DNA of 64,000 nt, taken from NCBI RefSeq assembly GCF_022348085.1, contig NZ_JAKRFN010000001.1:62001-126000 (forward strand). Reading direction: 5' to 3'. Source of the stretch: Mycobacterium sp. PSTR-4-N. GTDB lineage: Bacteria > Actinomycetota > Actinomycetes > Mycobacteriales > Mycobacteriaceae. Below the pieces are notes generated by a model. The model ran no database searches and had not been told where the DNA came from. It saw nothing but the letters and a program-made list of their open reading frames with translations. Every line of letters starts with the position of its first letter. Within the stretch, counting starts at the first letter, position 1. Made by a program: the position numbers and the translations under genes. Shown here piece by piece: positions 28,850-37,833 of the stretch.

Positions 28850-29281
28850 CTACCAGTTCCGCATCGAGCACAACGCTCCGCGTGGCCCCTCGGCGTGATC
28901 GACCTCCACACCGTCGACGGTCATCTGGCAGCGCAACCTGATCGCGACTCCTGTGGGCGGCCCGGCCGCGGTCACCGTGACCATTGCCCAGCGATCGGGA
29001 TCGGCCAACACGGCCTGATGTACCCATGGGGCGCCGGGCTCGAGATGGACGTCGTCGCGTGGGCTGTACCGGTAGGGGTCGTGGCTGTAGTCGGCCCACG
29101 TCGGAGGTTCCATGTCGCGGTAGTAGATGCCGACACCGACGGGACGATCCGTGGTGACGGTGTAGGTCACCTGGTGCAGCGGCGGCCCGTCGTCGGCACC
29201 CGCGGTCGATGTTCCACTCGTGCACAGCGCACCGAGGGCGAGTACGCAGCCGGCCAGGCCGTTCGTCGAGGTGATCGTCAT
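28850..29281 (-). CDS. Secreted MmpS-like protein
   Basis: A 143-residue exported protein with an N-terminal signal segment (about 1-29) and a compact beta domain. The pattern VTYTVTTDRPVGVGIYY, then a central ligand-like stretch, then VTAAG-GVAIRLRCQMTVDG and a final LCSMRNW, resembles the periplasmic domain of MmpS accessory proteins, including the two spaced cysteines near the C-terminus. No mmpL lies beside it. Its position between the Mas genes and the mce operon suggests a lipid-handling accessory role; this is inference. Its start is 1 bp from the stop of the next secreted-protein gene. Confidence 0.68.
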   Translation of the reverse strand: MTITSTNGLAGCVLALGALCTSGTSTAGADDGPPLHQVTYTVTTDRPVGVGIYYRDMEPPTWADYSHDPYRYSPRDDVHLEPGAPWVHQAVLADPDRWAMVTVTAAGPPTGVAIRLRCQMTVDGVEVDHAEGPRGALCSMRNW

Positions 29282-29282
29282 G

Positions 29283-29696
29283 TCAGGTGTCTCCCCGAAC
29301 CCATCGCGCGGCCCCGTCGACGCCGATGCAGGAGAGGAACAGCCCGTCGGGCGCCTGCGCGACGGTGTTCACCGCGCCCTCGCACGGCGAGTTCTCCTCC
29401 CGGACACCCTGCAGCGGCGGCGACCGGAAGTAGCGGGGCGCATACCGCCGCGGGGAACCGCAGAAGACCAACCGCCCCCAGGATGTGGTGCCGAAGACGT
29501 AGTGGGCGGTGTCGGCGCACGGCGCGCCGAGGACGACGCCGCCGGTGATACCGGGCACACAGGATGGATCGTTGCATTCCTGGGGTGCGGCAGCGGCTTT
29601 CACCGGGATCGCGAGAGCCGCGACGAGGAGCGCCGTGGTCGCGATCGCCCGTGCCTGCACGTCGGACACTGTGCCACCGCGATCGCCAGGTGCCAT
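29283..29696 (-). CDS. Small cysteine-rich secreted protein
   Basis: A 137-residue protein with a signal peptide (hydrophobic core TTALLVAALAIP, alanine-rich cleavage region AAAAPQ). It has six cysteines in the mature part (ECNDPSC, APCAD, FCGS, PCEG, SCIG), consistent with three disulfides. The start could be ATG 29696 or GTG 29669; both keep the signal peptide and neither has a strong ribosome site. It is separated from the MmpS-like gene by one base and so is co-transcribed with it. No family was recognised. Confidence 0.65.
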   Translation of the reverse strand: MAPGDRGGTVSDVQARAIATTALLVAALAIPVKAAAAPQECNDPSCVPGITGGVVLGAPCADTAHYVFGTTSWGRLVFCGSPRRYAPRYFRSPPLQGVREENSPCEGAVNTVAQAPDGLFLSCIGVDGAARWVRGDT

Positions 29697-29778
29697 CGCA
29701 TCGTCCACTGGGTGGGAGAGTTTGCGGCCAGGCGCGGCCGTACCAAGGACAGTGTGCTCTCGAGGTGAGGAGAGAGCC

Positions 29779-30288
29779 ATGCGGTTGTCGACGATGTCGA
29801 TCGCGCTCGGGGTGCTGATGGCAGCGGGGGCCGGTCAGTCCGGCCCGGTCGCCGAGGCGTCCCCGGAGTGGGGTCTCAACGGCGACTACGTCGCCACGTC
29901 CAATGGCGAGTGGGCCAAGACCAACGACGTCTTCCACGACGAGGCCAGCATCCGCAGCACCTGGTCGATCACCACCACGTGCAGCTACCCCGGCGAGTGC
30001 ACCGGTACCGTGCACAGCGACTTCGGTTGGGACGCAACGATCTATCAGAAGAGTTCGGTCTGGTACGTCAAGAAGATGGTCGACAGATGGCAACCGTGCC
30101 CCGACGGCAGCGCCGGTCCCGGGCTGCAGGTTTTCCGGTTCTACCCGGCGACCGCCGACGGCAGCGGCACCGATCCGTCATCGACCACCTTGATGGGTGA
30201 GGACTCGACGACCGGAGTGAGCGGCTCGTGCGGAAGCAGCAAGGTGCTGTTCATCACGATGCCGTTCAAGCTCGTCAAGATCACCTGA
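29779..30288 (+). CDS. Secreted mycobacterial protein
   Basis: A 169-residue exported protein. The signal peptide covers about 1-28 (MRLSTMSIALGVLMAAGAG then a VAEAS cleavage region). The mature domain has the alternating strand and Cys/Trp pattern seen in a group of conserved mycobacterial secreted proteins: WSITTTCSYPGECTGTV, DRWQPCPDG, and SGSCGSSKV before a final PFKLV. A strong ribosome site (GAGGAGAGAG) precedes the ATG at 29779. It is the only rightward gene between the mce operon and the Mas genes and is convergent with mceF, 13 bp apart. Confidence 0.75.
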   Translation: MRLSTMSIALGVLMAAGAGQSGPVAEASPEWGLNGDYVATSNGEWAKTNDVFHDEASIRSTWSITTTCSYPGECTGTVHSDFGWDATIYQKSSVWYVKKMVDRWQPCPDGSAGPGLQVFRFYPATADGSGTDPSSTTLMGEDSTTGVSGSCGSSKVLFITMPFKLVKIT

Positions 30289-30301
30289 GCAGCAGGCATT
30301 C

Positions 30302-31822
30302 TCAGCTGGGGAACAAATCCTTCCAACTTCGCTGCCCGGTGCGCGGAACGAGATCGGTCTGCCGATACACAGCGCCGTCGGGTGTGGCGTACCGGCCGGT
30401 CTGCGGGTCGTACGTGGCGAACGCCACGGACGGACTGCCGGACCCACCCGGGTGGTAAGCACTCGGGGCCGCCGGCGCGGGGTCGGTGTCCGCTGGTGGC
30501 GGCGCAGCAGTTGCCGGCGGTGTGCCCTCCAGCGGTCCGTAGATCTCGCCGTCACGGTCGACGCGGGAGTCCGGTGGAATCCCCTGCGCCAGCAGGTTCG
30601 GATCGATCGGATAAGGACCGAGGGCATGCTGGCGCATCGCCAGAGGTTCGTAGGGCTTGTCGCTGTTGCAGATCTCGACGGTGGGTGCACGCTTGCCGGG
30701 GTTTCCCATACACGGGTAGTTGCGTGCGCCGCGAACGCCGATGGGTGAGTCCTGTGGCAGTTTGCAGTACAGGCCGTCCGGGGTGTCGATGTCGGTCGTG
30801 TCCTCTGGCGATCGCCACGCCGAGGGGGGCAGGAATCCCACGGTGCATGCCGGCGGGTCGTTCATGGTCAGGGTGAAATCGCCCAGCGACATGCCGGTCG
30901 GATTGTTCTTCGGAGCACCGTAGGCCTGGGTGGAGGCCACCACAGGTGGCAGCAGCACCAGGAGTTGCTCGAGGGCGGGTTTGTAGGTGACGCCGACCTG
31001 ACCGAGGCTGGTCAGATTGGCCAGCAGTATCGGCAGCGTGGGTTTGACCTGGTTGAACAGCCGGGACGCCTCGTCGGCGGCCCCCGGTCCGGTGGACAGC
31101 AGCGTGCGGACCTGGGGGTCGTCGGCGGCGACCTGCCCGGTGACGCCTGCGAGGCTGCGGGCCCACGTGCGGATGGCGTCGACCGATTCGGCCTGACCGT
31201 CGAGCAGGGGTGCGCTGTCGTTGATGAGCGCGGTGGCCTGGTCGGCGTGAGCGTTGGCGTCGCCGATCAGCCGCGAGGAGGAATCGAGCAGAGAGCCGAC
31301 GTCGGAACCGGTTCCGTTGAAAGCGGTGAACGTCTCGTCCAGCAGGGGGCTGATCTTGTCCTTGGGAATGCTGCCGATCAAGGCGCTGACCTGATCGAGC
31401 ATCGGCCCGACGGCTTGCGGGATCGAAGTGTCGGACGCCGGGATCACCGATCCGTCGCGCAGGTAGGGGCTCGCGTCGGTGCGGGGCTGCAGGTCCACAT
31501 ACTGCTCGCCCACCGCGGAGACGCTGAGCACCGCGGCGTGCAGGTCGGCCGGGATCCTCGGTGAGGTGGCCAGCGACAGCGTGGCTTCGGCGCCGTCTCG
31601 GGTGGGTCGGACGTCGGTCACCGTCCCGATCTGCACGCCGCGGTAGGTGACGTTCGAGAACCGGTACAGGCCACCGGTTCCGGGGAGTTGCAGGGTGACC
31701 GTCATGCGGCCGACACCCAGCAGGGTGGGCGCCTGCAGATACGTCACCACCATCACCGTCAGCCCGATCACCGAGGCGACCGCGAACAGGATCAACTGGG
31801 TGCGAACCAGCCGGGTGAGCAC
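30302..31822 (-). CDS. mceF: Mce family protein MceF
   Basis: A 506-residue final Mce subunit of the operon. It has an N-terminal membrane helix (about 8-30; ILFAVASVIGLTVMVVTYLQAP), an MlaD/MCE domain (about 40-115; YRFSNVTYRGVQIGTVTDV), a long helical region and an extended proline-rich C-terminal tail with four cysteines. MceA to F assemble into a hexameric conduit that carries hydrophobic molecules through the periplasm to the YrbE permease. The GTG at 31822 shares one base with the mceE stop. The paralogue number (mce1, 3, 4, 5 and so on) cannot be decided from sequence alone. Confidence 0.9.
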   Translation of the reverse strand: MLTRLVRTQLILFAVASVIGLTVMVVTYLQAPTLLGVGRMTVTLQLPGTGGLYRFSNVTYRGVQIGTVTDVRPTRDGAEATLSLATSPRIPADLHAAVLSVSAVGEQYVDLQPRTDASPYLRDGSVIPASDTSIPQAVGPMLDQVSALIGSIPKDKISPLLDETFTAFNGTGSDVGSLLDSSSRLIGDANAHADQATALINDSAPLLDGQAESVDAIRTWARSLAGVTGQVAADDPQVRTLLSTGPGAADEASRLFNQVKPTLPILLANLTSLGQVGVTYKPALEQLLVLLPPVVASTQAYGAPKNNPTGMSLGDFTLTMNDPPACTVGFLPPSAWRSPEDTTDIDTPDGLYCKLPQDSPIGVRGARNYPCMGNPGKRAPTVEICNSDKPYEPLAMRQHALGPYPIDPNLLAQGIPPDSRVDRDGEIYGPLEGTPPATAAPPPADTDPAPAAPSAYHPGGSGSPSVAFATYDPQTGRYATPDGAVYRQTDLVPRTGQRSWKDLFPS

Positions 31823-33066
31823 TAGTTGCCTCCTGCGATCGGGGGCACCGGCGCGGGTTCGGCGCCGGCGGGCGGAACAGGTGCGCTCGTCGTCGACGAC
31901 GGGACGGCGTTCTCCGCCGGTGGGTCGATCAGCGGCGGCATCGTCGACACAGCGGTCGGCGCGGGTGTGATCGGCATGTTGATCGGGTCCTTGGTGTAGT
32001 TGGCATACCAGGGATCTCCGGGTGCCGGCACCAGGGGTGCGCCTTCCTGACCCCATCGGGTGCCCAGGAACAGACCCCGTTTCAGGCGGGGAATGGTGAA
32101 GTCGAACGTGATGAACTCGTTGAGGTAGTCACCGCGGATGGCACGGTCGATGAAGTTCTGCGGGTAGGGGTAGGTCGGCACGAACGCCAGGTCTGAAGCC
32201 AGATTGGGTCCGACATCAGCCAACGCCCGCACCGTTGGTTCGAGGTTGCGCAGGTTGGTCACCAGGTCGTCCTGGGTCGCCTCGATCAGGGTGGTCGCGG
32301 TGTCACTGAAGTGACCGAGCTTCTCCAGCGCTGTCGTGATGCGGGGCCGCTCCCTGACCAACACGTCCAATGCCGGCGGAATGCGGTGCAACGCATCGGT
32401 GATCACGGCGCGTTGGCCCGCGAGCGTCGCCGAGAGGCGGTTGAGCGCCGCGATCGATGCGTTGATGTCGTCGCGCTGATCGGCGAACGTGCCCACCAGG
32501 TCGTCGAGGCGGGTGAGCAGGTCGCGGATCTTGCCCTGCCTGCCGTCGAGCGCGGCGTTGAATTCGCCGACCAGTTCCCCGATCTTGCCCAGGCCTCCCC
32601 CGTTGACCAGCACGGACAGCGACGACAGGGTCTGCTCCGTGGACGGGTACGTCGACGTCTTATCGAGTGGCAGCGTCGCCCCCGGAGAGAGCCGTCCGGT
32701 CGGCGACTGGCCGAGCGGTGGGTCGAGCGCGATGTGCATGGAGCCCAGCAGGCTGGTCTGTCCCACGGTTGCGACGGCGTTAGAAGGAATGACGACATCG
32801 GGTTTGACGGAGATCTCGACGTTCGCGTGCCAGTTCTGCACGGTCATCCGGGACACGCTGCCGACGATCACGTCGCTGACCATCACCGGTGAATTCGCCT
32901 CGAGCGAACCCACATTGGCCAGTTGCAGCCGGTAGGTGGCCGCGTCGGGAGCGCGTCCGACGGTGCCGGGCAGCGGCAACGAGTTGAGGCCGTTGAACGC
33001 GCAACCCGTCAGCGTGATCATCGAGGTGCACCCGACTGCGGCCAGGCGGCCGAGGCATCGCTTCAT
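31822..33066 (-). CDS. mceE: Mce family lipoprotein MceE (LprN type)
   Basis: A 414-residue Mce subunit with a lipoprotein signal peptide and lipobox (ITLTGCAF, Cys about 22). This is the hallmark of the fifth mce gene, and it anchors the subunit in the membrane outer leaflet. The MCE domain follows (about 42-120; YRLQLANVGSLEANSPVMVSDV), then helical repeats and a C-terminal proline/alanine-rich tail. The ATG at 33066 overlaps mceD by 4 bp. Part of the MceA-F periplasmic lipid conduit. Confidence 0.92.
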   Translation of the reverse strand: MKRCLGRLAAVGCTSMITLTGCAFNGLNSLPLPGTVGRAPDAATYRLQLANVGSLEANSPVMVSDVIVGSVSRMTVQNWHANVEISVKPDVVIPSNAVATVGQTSLLGSMHIALDPPLGQSPTGRLSPGATLPLDKTSTYPSTEQTLSSLSVLVNGGGLGKIGELVGEFNAALDGRQGKIRDLLTRLDDLVGTFADQRDDINASIAALNRLSATLAGQRAVITDALHRIPPALDVLVRERPRITTALEKLGHFSDTATTLIEATQDDLVTNLRNLEPTVRALADVGPNLASDLAFVPTYPYPQNFIDRAIRGDYLNEFITFDFTIPRLKRGLFLGTRWGQEGAPLVPAPGDPWYANYTKDPINMPITPAPTAVSTMPPLIDPPAENAVPSSTTSAPVPPAGAEPAPVPPIAGGN

Positions 33067-34526
33067 GGGGTACGTCCGGGTGCCGCGGGGACGGGCGCGG
33101 CCTCGGCCGGCAGCAGCATGTCCTGCAGTGAGCGCGGCGAGGCTGCCGGGGCCGGCGCGGGGACACCGGGCGGGATCGGCGCGCCGGGGAACAGTGCCGG
33201 CGAAGGATTCGCCGCCACCGACCGGTTCGGAGCGTAGGCCCCTGGCGGGCCCGGGGGCGCGCCCCATCCGGCGGGGGGCGCTACTTCGCCGATTCCGGTG
33301 TAGGCCGACACGGCCGGCTGCTCCGAGTACGGCTGCGGCGCTCCGCCCTGGCCGCCGGGGGCGATGTTGGGATCGGTGTACACGAGGTTCTCGGGGCTGG
33401 GCGCCTTGCGCAGATAGGCGTTGAACGGCAGTGGCAGGTAATTGAAGTTGATCAGTGACAGCGCCGGCCCGAGATACTGCGCGCACAACTTCGATGTCTC
33501 TGCGGCGGTGGCGTTCTTGACCGCGGCGATCGCCGAGCACACCACCGACACCGGGTCGGAGAAGTTCGACAGGGCGAATGCGCCGACGGCGGTTCCGCTG
33601 TCGGGGTTGTAGATGTTGTAGCCGTTGGCGATCGCGTTGGGCGCGACGTGCAGCACGTTCTCGAGTTTGAGTCTGTTGTCGACGAGATTCTGCGTGATGT
33701 TCGTCAGGTGCTGCAGCTGTTCGACGGTCTGGTCGCGGCTACCGGCGATGAACCGTTGGACATCACCCACCGCGGTCGCCAGGTTGGTCAGCGCCGCGTC
33801 CAGATCGGTGCGGCTGCCGTCGATGACGCTGGTGACGCTGGCCAGCCGATGCTGGAATTGGACGATCTGGGTGTTGCTGTCGCGCAGTGCGGTGACGAAG
33901 ACCTGCAGATTCTTGATGATGTCGACGATGTTGCCGCTGCCCTCGGCGAGAATCCGACCGACGCCGGCGAGCTGGCCGAGGGCTTGATGCAGTTTTTCAC
34001 CGTTGCCGTCCATCGCTGCCGCCGCGCTGTCGATGAATCGGCTCAGTGAGGTGGCTGACGCACCACCCAGGGGTCCGAGGTCGGAGGCCAACCGCATGAG
34101 CTGGTCTTTGACCTGGTCCCATTCGACCGGAACGGCCGTGTCCTGCAGACCGATTCGTGCTCCGTCGATCATCGTCGGACCGCTGTCCTCGTAGGCGGGG
34201 GTGAGCGCGACGTAACGGGCGGCGACCAGGTTCTGCGCCATGATGATCGCTTTGGCGTCGGCGGGGATCGCCACGCCGTGGTCGATGGCCAGAGTGAGCG
34301 TGGCGTGGTCCCCGGCAGGATCAATGCTAGTGATCTTGCCGACTTTGACCCCGGCGACACGCACCTCGTCTCCGGGGTAGATCGCGGTGGCCGAGGTGAA
34401 ATCGGCGGTGATCGTGGTCGGCCCGAAAACGGTCTGCCGCACGAGCACTCCCGCCCCGGCGAGACCGAGCACGATCAGCACGATGAGCGCGACGCGCGTG
34501 AGGGATGCGCGATGGCGGGTGATCAT
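33063..34526 (-). CDS. mceD: Mce family protein MceD
   Basis: A 487-residue Mce subunit with an N-terminal membrane helix (about 10-30), an MCE domain (about 38-115; ADFTSATAIYPGDEVRVAGV) and a long alpha-helical region. It has a strongly proline/glycine/alanine-rich C-terminal extension (about 385-487), which is typical of MceC/MceD proteins in the cell wall. Overlaps mceC and mceE by 4 bp on either side. Part of the hexameric conduit. Confidence 0.91.
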   Translation of the reverse strand: MITRHRASLTRVALIVLIVLGLAGAGVLVRQTVFGPTTITADFTSATAIYPGDEVRVAGVKVGKITSIDPAGDHATLTLAIDHGVAIPADAKAIIMAQNLVAARYVALTPAYEDSGPTMIDGARIGLQDTAVPVEWDQVKDQLMRLASDLGPLGGASATSLSRFIDSAAAAMDGNGEKLHQALGQLAGVGRILAEGSGNIVDIIKNLQVFVTALRDSNTQIVQFQHRLASVTSVIDGSRTDLDAALTNLATAVGDVQRFIAGSRDQTVEQLQHLTNITQNLVDNRLKLENVLHVAPNAIANGYNIYNPDSGTAVGAFALSNFSDPVSVVCSAIAAVKNATAAETSKLCAQYLGPALSLINFNYLPLPFNAYLRKAPSPENLVYTDPNIAPGGQGGAPQPYSEQPAVSAYTGIGEVAPPAGWGAPPGPPGAYAPNRSVAANPSPALFPGAPIPPGVPAPAPAASPRSLQDMLLPAEAAPVPAAPGRTP

Positions 34527-35605
34527 CGGCTACCTCCGGGAATCCCGTTGTGGGGCCACGGGAACTCCGCGCGTGGCCCGGCGTTGTCGGGTGGTTGGCC
34601 CGCATTGGTACCGCGCCGGAATCCGAACGCGTAGTCCAGGAACGGCTGCAGCGTCTGCGAGGGCAACAGGTTGCCGATGAACGCGTTGTAGTACCAGCCG
34701 TTGTTCACCGATTCACCCTGCGTCACCTGATATTTCGCCAGACCGGCGAGGGCGCTGGCGATGTTGTCCCGGTTCTTCTCGAGCATCTCGCTCACCGAGT
34801 TCAGCTGCTTCAGCGTCGGCGCGAGTTCTGATTCGTTGTCGTGGACCAAACCGGACAACTGCTGCGCCAGTGCCGAGGTGTTGGCCAGGAGGTTGACGAT
34901 CGCGTAGCGGCGCTGGTCCAGCACCTCGGTGAGCGCGTTGGCGTCGAGCAGCAGGGTGTTGACCTGTTGGCTGCGTTCGGAGAGTATGCCGGTCACATCC
35001 GCGGCGCTCTTGAGAAGCTCGGCCAACGATTCGTTGCGACCGTTGATGGTCTGCGACAGCTGGGTGAGGCCGTCGAAGGTCGGACCCAGCTGGGGCGCCA
35101 TCGCATCGATGGTGTCCGACAGCGTGTCCAGCGATTGGTTCAGCGCGCCGGTGTCCGTCGCAGCGGTGTTGCCGGTGAAGTCGCTGACGGCGTCGGTCAG
35201 GGAGTACGGAGAGGACGTGTGGGTCAACGGAATGGTGTCCGCGGAGTGCAGGGTGCCGGCACCGGCGGGTTCCAGCGTCAGCATCCGGGCACCCAGAACG
35301 GTTCCGGTGCGGATGTGGGCGGTGGTTTCGGCGCCAAGGTGAACCCCGCTGTCGAGGGTGAACGTCACCAATGCCTTTCCGTGACTGAGCGAGACGTCGG
35401 TGACGGATCCTTTCGTCACACCCGACACCTTGACGTCATTGCCGGCAGTGAGGCCGCCGGCTTCGGCGAACAGAGCTCGGTACTTGATGGCCGTGGCCCA
35501 TGACCACAGCGCCTGGGGCTGCAATCCGACAGCGATGACGAGTGCGATCAGGATCAAGCCGATGAGTCCACTGCGAATGAGCTGGGACCCGCGATATTTC
35601 AACAT
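34523..35605 (-). CDS. mceC: Mce family protein MceC
   Basis: A 360-residue Mce subunit with an N-terminal membrane helix (about 12-32; LIGLILIALVIAVGL), an MCE domain (about 40-115; YRALFAEAGGLTAGNDVKVSGV) and a helical needle region. The ATG at 35605 shares one base with the stop of mceB (TGATG), which decides this start over the longer open frame. Part of the operon-encoded Mce conduit. Confidence 0.9.
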   Translation of the reverse strand: MLKYRGSQLIRSGLIGLILIALVIAVGLQPQALWSWATAIKYRALFAEAGGLTAGNDVKVSGVTKGSVTDVSLSHGKALVTFTLDSGVHLGAETTAHIRTGTVLGARMLTLEPAGAGTLHSADTIPLTHTSSPYSLTDAVSDFTGNTAATDTGALNQSLDTLSDTIDAMAPQLGPTFDGLTQLSQTINGRNESLAELLKSAADVTGILSERSQQVNTLLLDANALTEVLDQRRYAIVNLLANTSALAQQLSGLVHDNESELAPTLKQLNSVSEMLEKNRDNIASALAGLAKYQVTQGESVNNGWYYNAFIGNLLPSQTLQPFLDYAFGFRRGTNAGQPPDNAGPRAEFPWPHNGIPGGSR

Positions 35606-36639
35606 CAGGGCTCCCCACAACGGCCGGTGGTCTGCATGATCCAGGGGAAGTAGGCGGTCCTGCCCTGCAGGTCGGTGACCCGGACGTTCATCCCGCACAG
35701 GTATTGATTGATGAAGCTGCCGTAGGAACCGAGGCGGACGAGCTTGCGGTAGTTCGCCGGCGCCTTCTGCAGCGAGAGGTCCAACCGCGCCTTGCCGTCG
35801 TCGCTGGCGAGCAGCGGCGCCAGCCGGGTGAGCTGGTCCACGGTGCCCGACAACGGGGGTCGCGCCTGGGTCATCAGATCGGTCAATGACGCGGTGCCGT
35901 TGTCCAGGGCCGTGATGGCCTCCCCGATGGGATCACGCTGCTCGGACAGACCGGTGACGAGTTCTTGCAGACGCTGCACAGCGCCGGAGAACTGCTCTCC
36001 GTCGTGGGCCACCGTCGCCATGACGGTGTTGAGGTTGTCGATGAGCTGCTGCACGGTCTGGCCGTTGTCCGCGAGAGCCTGGGTGAACGACGACGTATGC
36101 GACAGCAGGGATTCCACGGTGCCGCCCTGTCCTTGCAGGATCTGGATCAGTGAGTTGGTCAAGGCGTTGACGTTCTGCGCGTTGAGGCCCTGGATGACAG
36201 GTTTGAGCCCGCCCAGCAGCAGATCGAGATCCAGTGCGGGCTGGGTGCGCTCCCGCGGGATCTGTGAGTCCGGCGCTTGCAAGCGTGTCGAGCCGGGACT
36301 GTCGAGCAACTCGAGATACCGGTTGCCGACCAGGTCGAGATAGCGGATGGCGACTTTGGTGGAGGTGGTCAGCACCACGTCGCGGTCGGCGTCGAATCGG
36401 ACCACCACCGTGTTGTCCGGCTGCAGCGACACATCGTCGACGGTGCCGACGCGTAATCCCGCGACGCGTACCGAATCGCCGGCTTTGAGGCTGGAGGCGT
36501 CGGTGAACACCGCAGAGTAGCCGTTGGTGGACCCGGTGCGGAACTGCCCCATGATGACGAACAGGGCGCCTGTCAGCAGCGTCATGATCACGCCGAACAC
36601 GCCGAACTTGAGCGCCGTCCCGTATCGGCCGCCGCTCAT
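35605..36639 (-). CDS. mceB: Mce family protein MceB
   Basis: A 344-residue Mce subunit with an N-terminal membrane helix (about 10-32; FGVFGVIMTLLTGALFVIM), an MCE domain (about 38-118; YSAVFTDASSLKAGDSVRVAGL) and a helical region. The end carries cysteines (INQYLCGMN, TTGRCGEP), as in other MceB proteins. The ATG at 36639 overlaps mceA by 4 bp. The frame is open far upstream but would overlap mceA entirely. Confidence 0.91.
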   Translation of the reverse strand: MSGGRYGTALKFGVFGVIMTLLTGALFVIMGQFRTGSTNGYSAVFTDASSLKAGDSVRVAGLRVGTVDDVSLQPDNTVVVRFDADRDVVLTTSTKVAIRYLDLVGNRYLELLDSPGSTRLQAPDSQIPRERTQPALDLDLLLGGLKPVIQGLNAQNVNALTNSLIQILQGQGGTVESLLSHTSSFTQALADNGQTVQQLIDNLNTVMATVAHDGEQFSGAVQRLQELVTGLSEQRDPIGEAITALDNGTASLTDLMTQARPPLSGTVDQLTRLAPLLASDDGKARLDLSLQKAPANYRKLVRLGSYGSFINQYLCGMNVRVTDLQGRTAYFPWIMQTTGRCGEP

Positions 36640-37823
36640 CCTGGCTGACCGATCTGGGCGGTGTTGCGCGGCGGGCCGTCCAACGGGCCGAACAACGCTT
36701 CTTTGAGGCCGTCGGAGTTCAACAGAATTCCCTGATTTCCGTATTGGGCCGGGTTGGCGTCGATGTCGGTGACCACGAACGGCGGGCGCGCCCCGAAGCG
36801 GACATTCGGCAAGTCCATGCACTGGGGGCCACCGGTGGCGGCGACCTTCGGCAGGTTCTTGGGATACCGGTAGCGCTCCGTGCCGAGGAGGAACGAATCC
36901 AGCAGCATGACTCCCGGCAGTGGCTGCGGCGCGCCCAGGGCCAGCGGCTCGACGCCTTTGAGCGCGCACGTCAACGCGGGGTTGTACTGGTTGGTCAACG
37001 TGGTGGTGGGGACGAGAAGGCGCATGACGTCGATCAACGGGTCGCGGTTGGTGGCGACGACGTCGGTACCGATGTCGGCCAGTCCGATCGTGCTGACGAG
37101 CAGGCTGTCGAGGTCTGTCTGACGATCGACGAGGGTGTCGCTGAGCCGAATCGCGTGGGTGGCGGTGGCGACCAAGTCGGGCGCGGCGTCGGCGTAGGCG
37201 TTGAGAACACCGGGAGCTACCGCCATTTCGCGGCGTAGCGCAGGCAGGCTGGGGTTCAGCTTGACCAGCAGATCGTCGAAGTCGGTCATGGTCTGACCGA
37301 GCTTGTCGCCTCGCCCGTCGAAGGCTTGGGCGAGTGCCCCGAGGGTCTCGTTCAACTTCTCGGGCTGGATTTCTCGCAGCACCGTGACCAATTGTTCGAA
37401 CACTGTGTTGATCTCGACAGTGACATGCCGGGCGTCGAGCACCTGGCCGGGGTGCATCGTGTCGGTCGACGGCGTCGGCGGGGGAACCAGGTCGATGAAC
37501 TTCGCGCCGAACACAGTGCTCGACGCGATCTGGACGCCGGTGTTGGCCGGGATCAGCGAGAGGTAGTCGGGATCCATCGCCAGCCGTATCGCGGCCTGCC
37601 CGTCGGGCAGTGCGTCGATGGCGACCACCTTGCCCACTTGGGCGCCGTGCAGTTTGACCTTGGCCTCGGGGTTCATCACCAGACCGGCACGAGGCGAGAG
37701 AACGGTCACCGAGGCCGTCGGGGCGACCCCGCCCCGGAACATCACGACGGCGCCGGCGATCACGGCGATGGCGACCGCCACGGCAACCGCGCCGGTCCAC
37801 ATGCGTACAGCGTTGGCAGACAA
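36636..37823 (-). CDS. mceA: Mce family protein MceA
   Basis: A 395-residue first Mce subunit. N-terminal membrane helix (about 10-30; AVAVAVAIAVIAGAVVMF), MCE domain (about 36-115; VTVLSPRAGLVMNPEAKVKL), helical region, and a C-terminal part with an LTCALKGVEPLALG segment. It starts 10 bp after yrbEB, the only real gap inside the operon. With YrbE permeases and a separately encoded MceG/Mkl ATPase it would form an ABC-type lipid importer; no ATPase gene is in the window, as is usual for mce loci. Confidence 0.91.
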   Translation of the reverse strand: MSANAVRMWTGAVAVAVAIAVIAGAVVMFRGGVAPTASVTVLSPRAGLVMNPEAKVKLHGAQVGKVVAIDALPDGQAAIRLAMDPDYLSLIPANTGVQIASSTVFGAKFIDLVPPPTPSTDTMHPGQVLDARHVTVEINTVFEQLVTVLREIQPEKLNETLGALAQAFDGRGDKLGQTMTDFDDLLVKLNPSLPALRREMAVAPGVLNAYADAAPDLVATATHAIRLSDTLVDRQTDLDSLLVSTIGLADIGTDVVATNRDPLIDVMRLLVPTTTLTNQYNPALTCALKGVEPLALGAPQPLPGVMLLDSFLLGTERYRYPKNLPKVAATGGPQCMDLPNVRFGARPPFVVTDIDANPAQYGNQGILLNSDGLKEALFGPLDGPPRNTAQIGQPG

Positions 37824-37833
37824 CAGATTCCTG

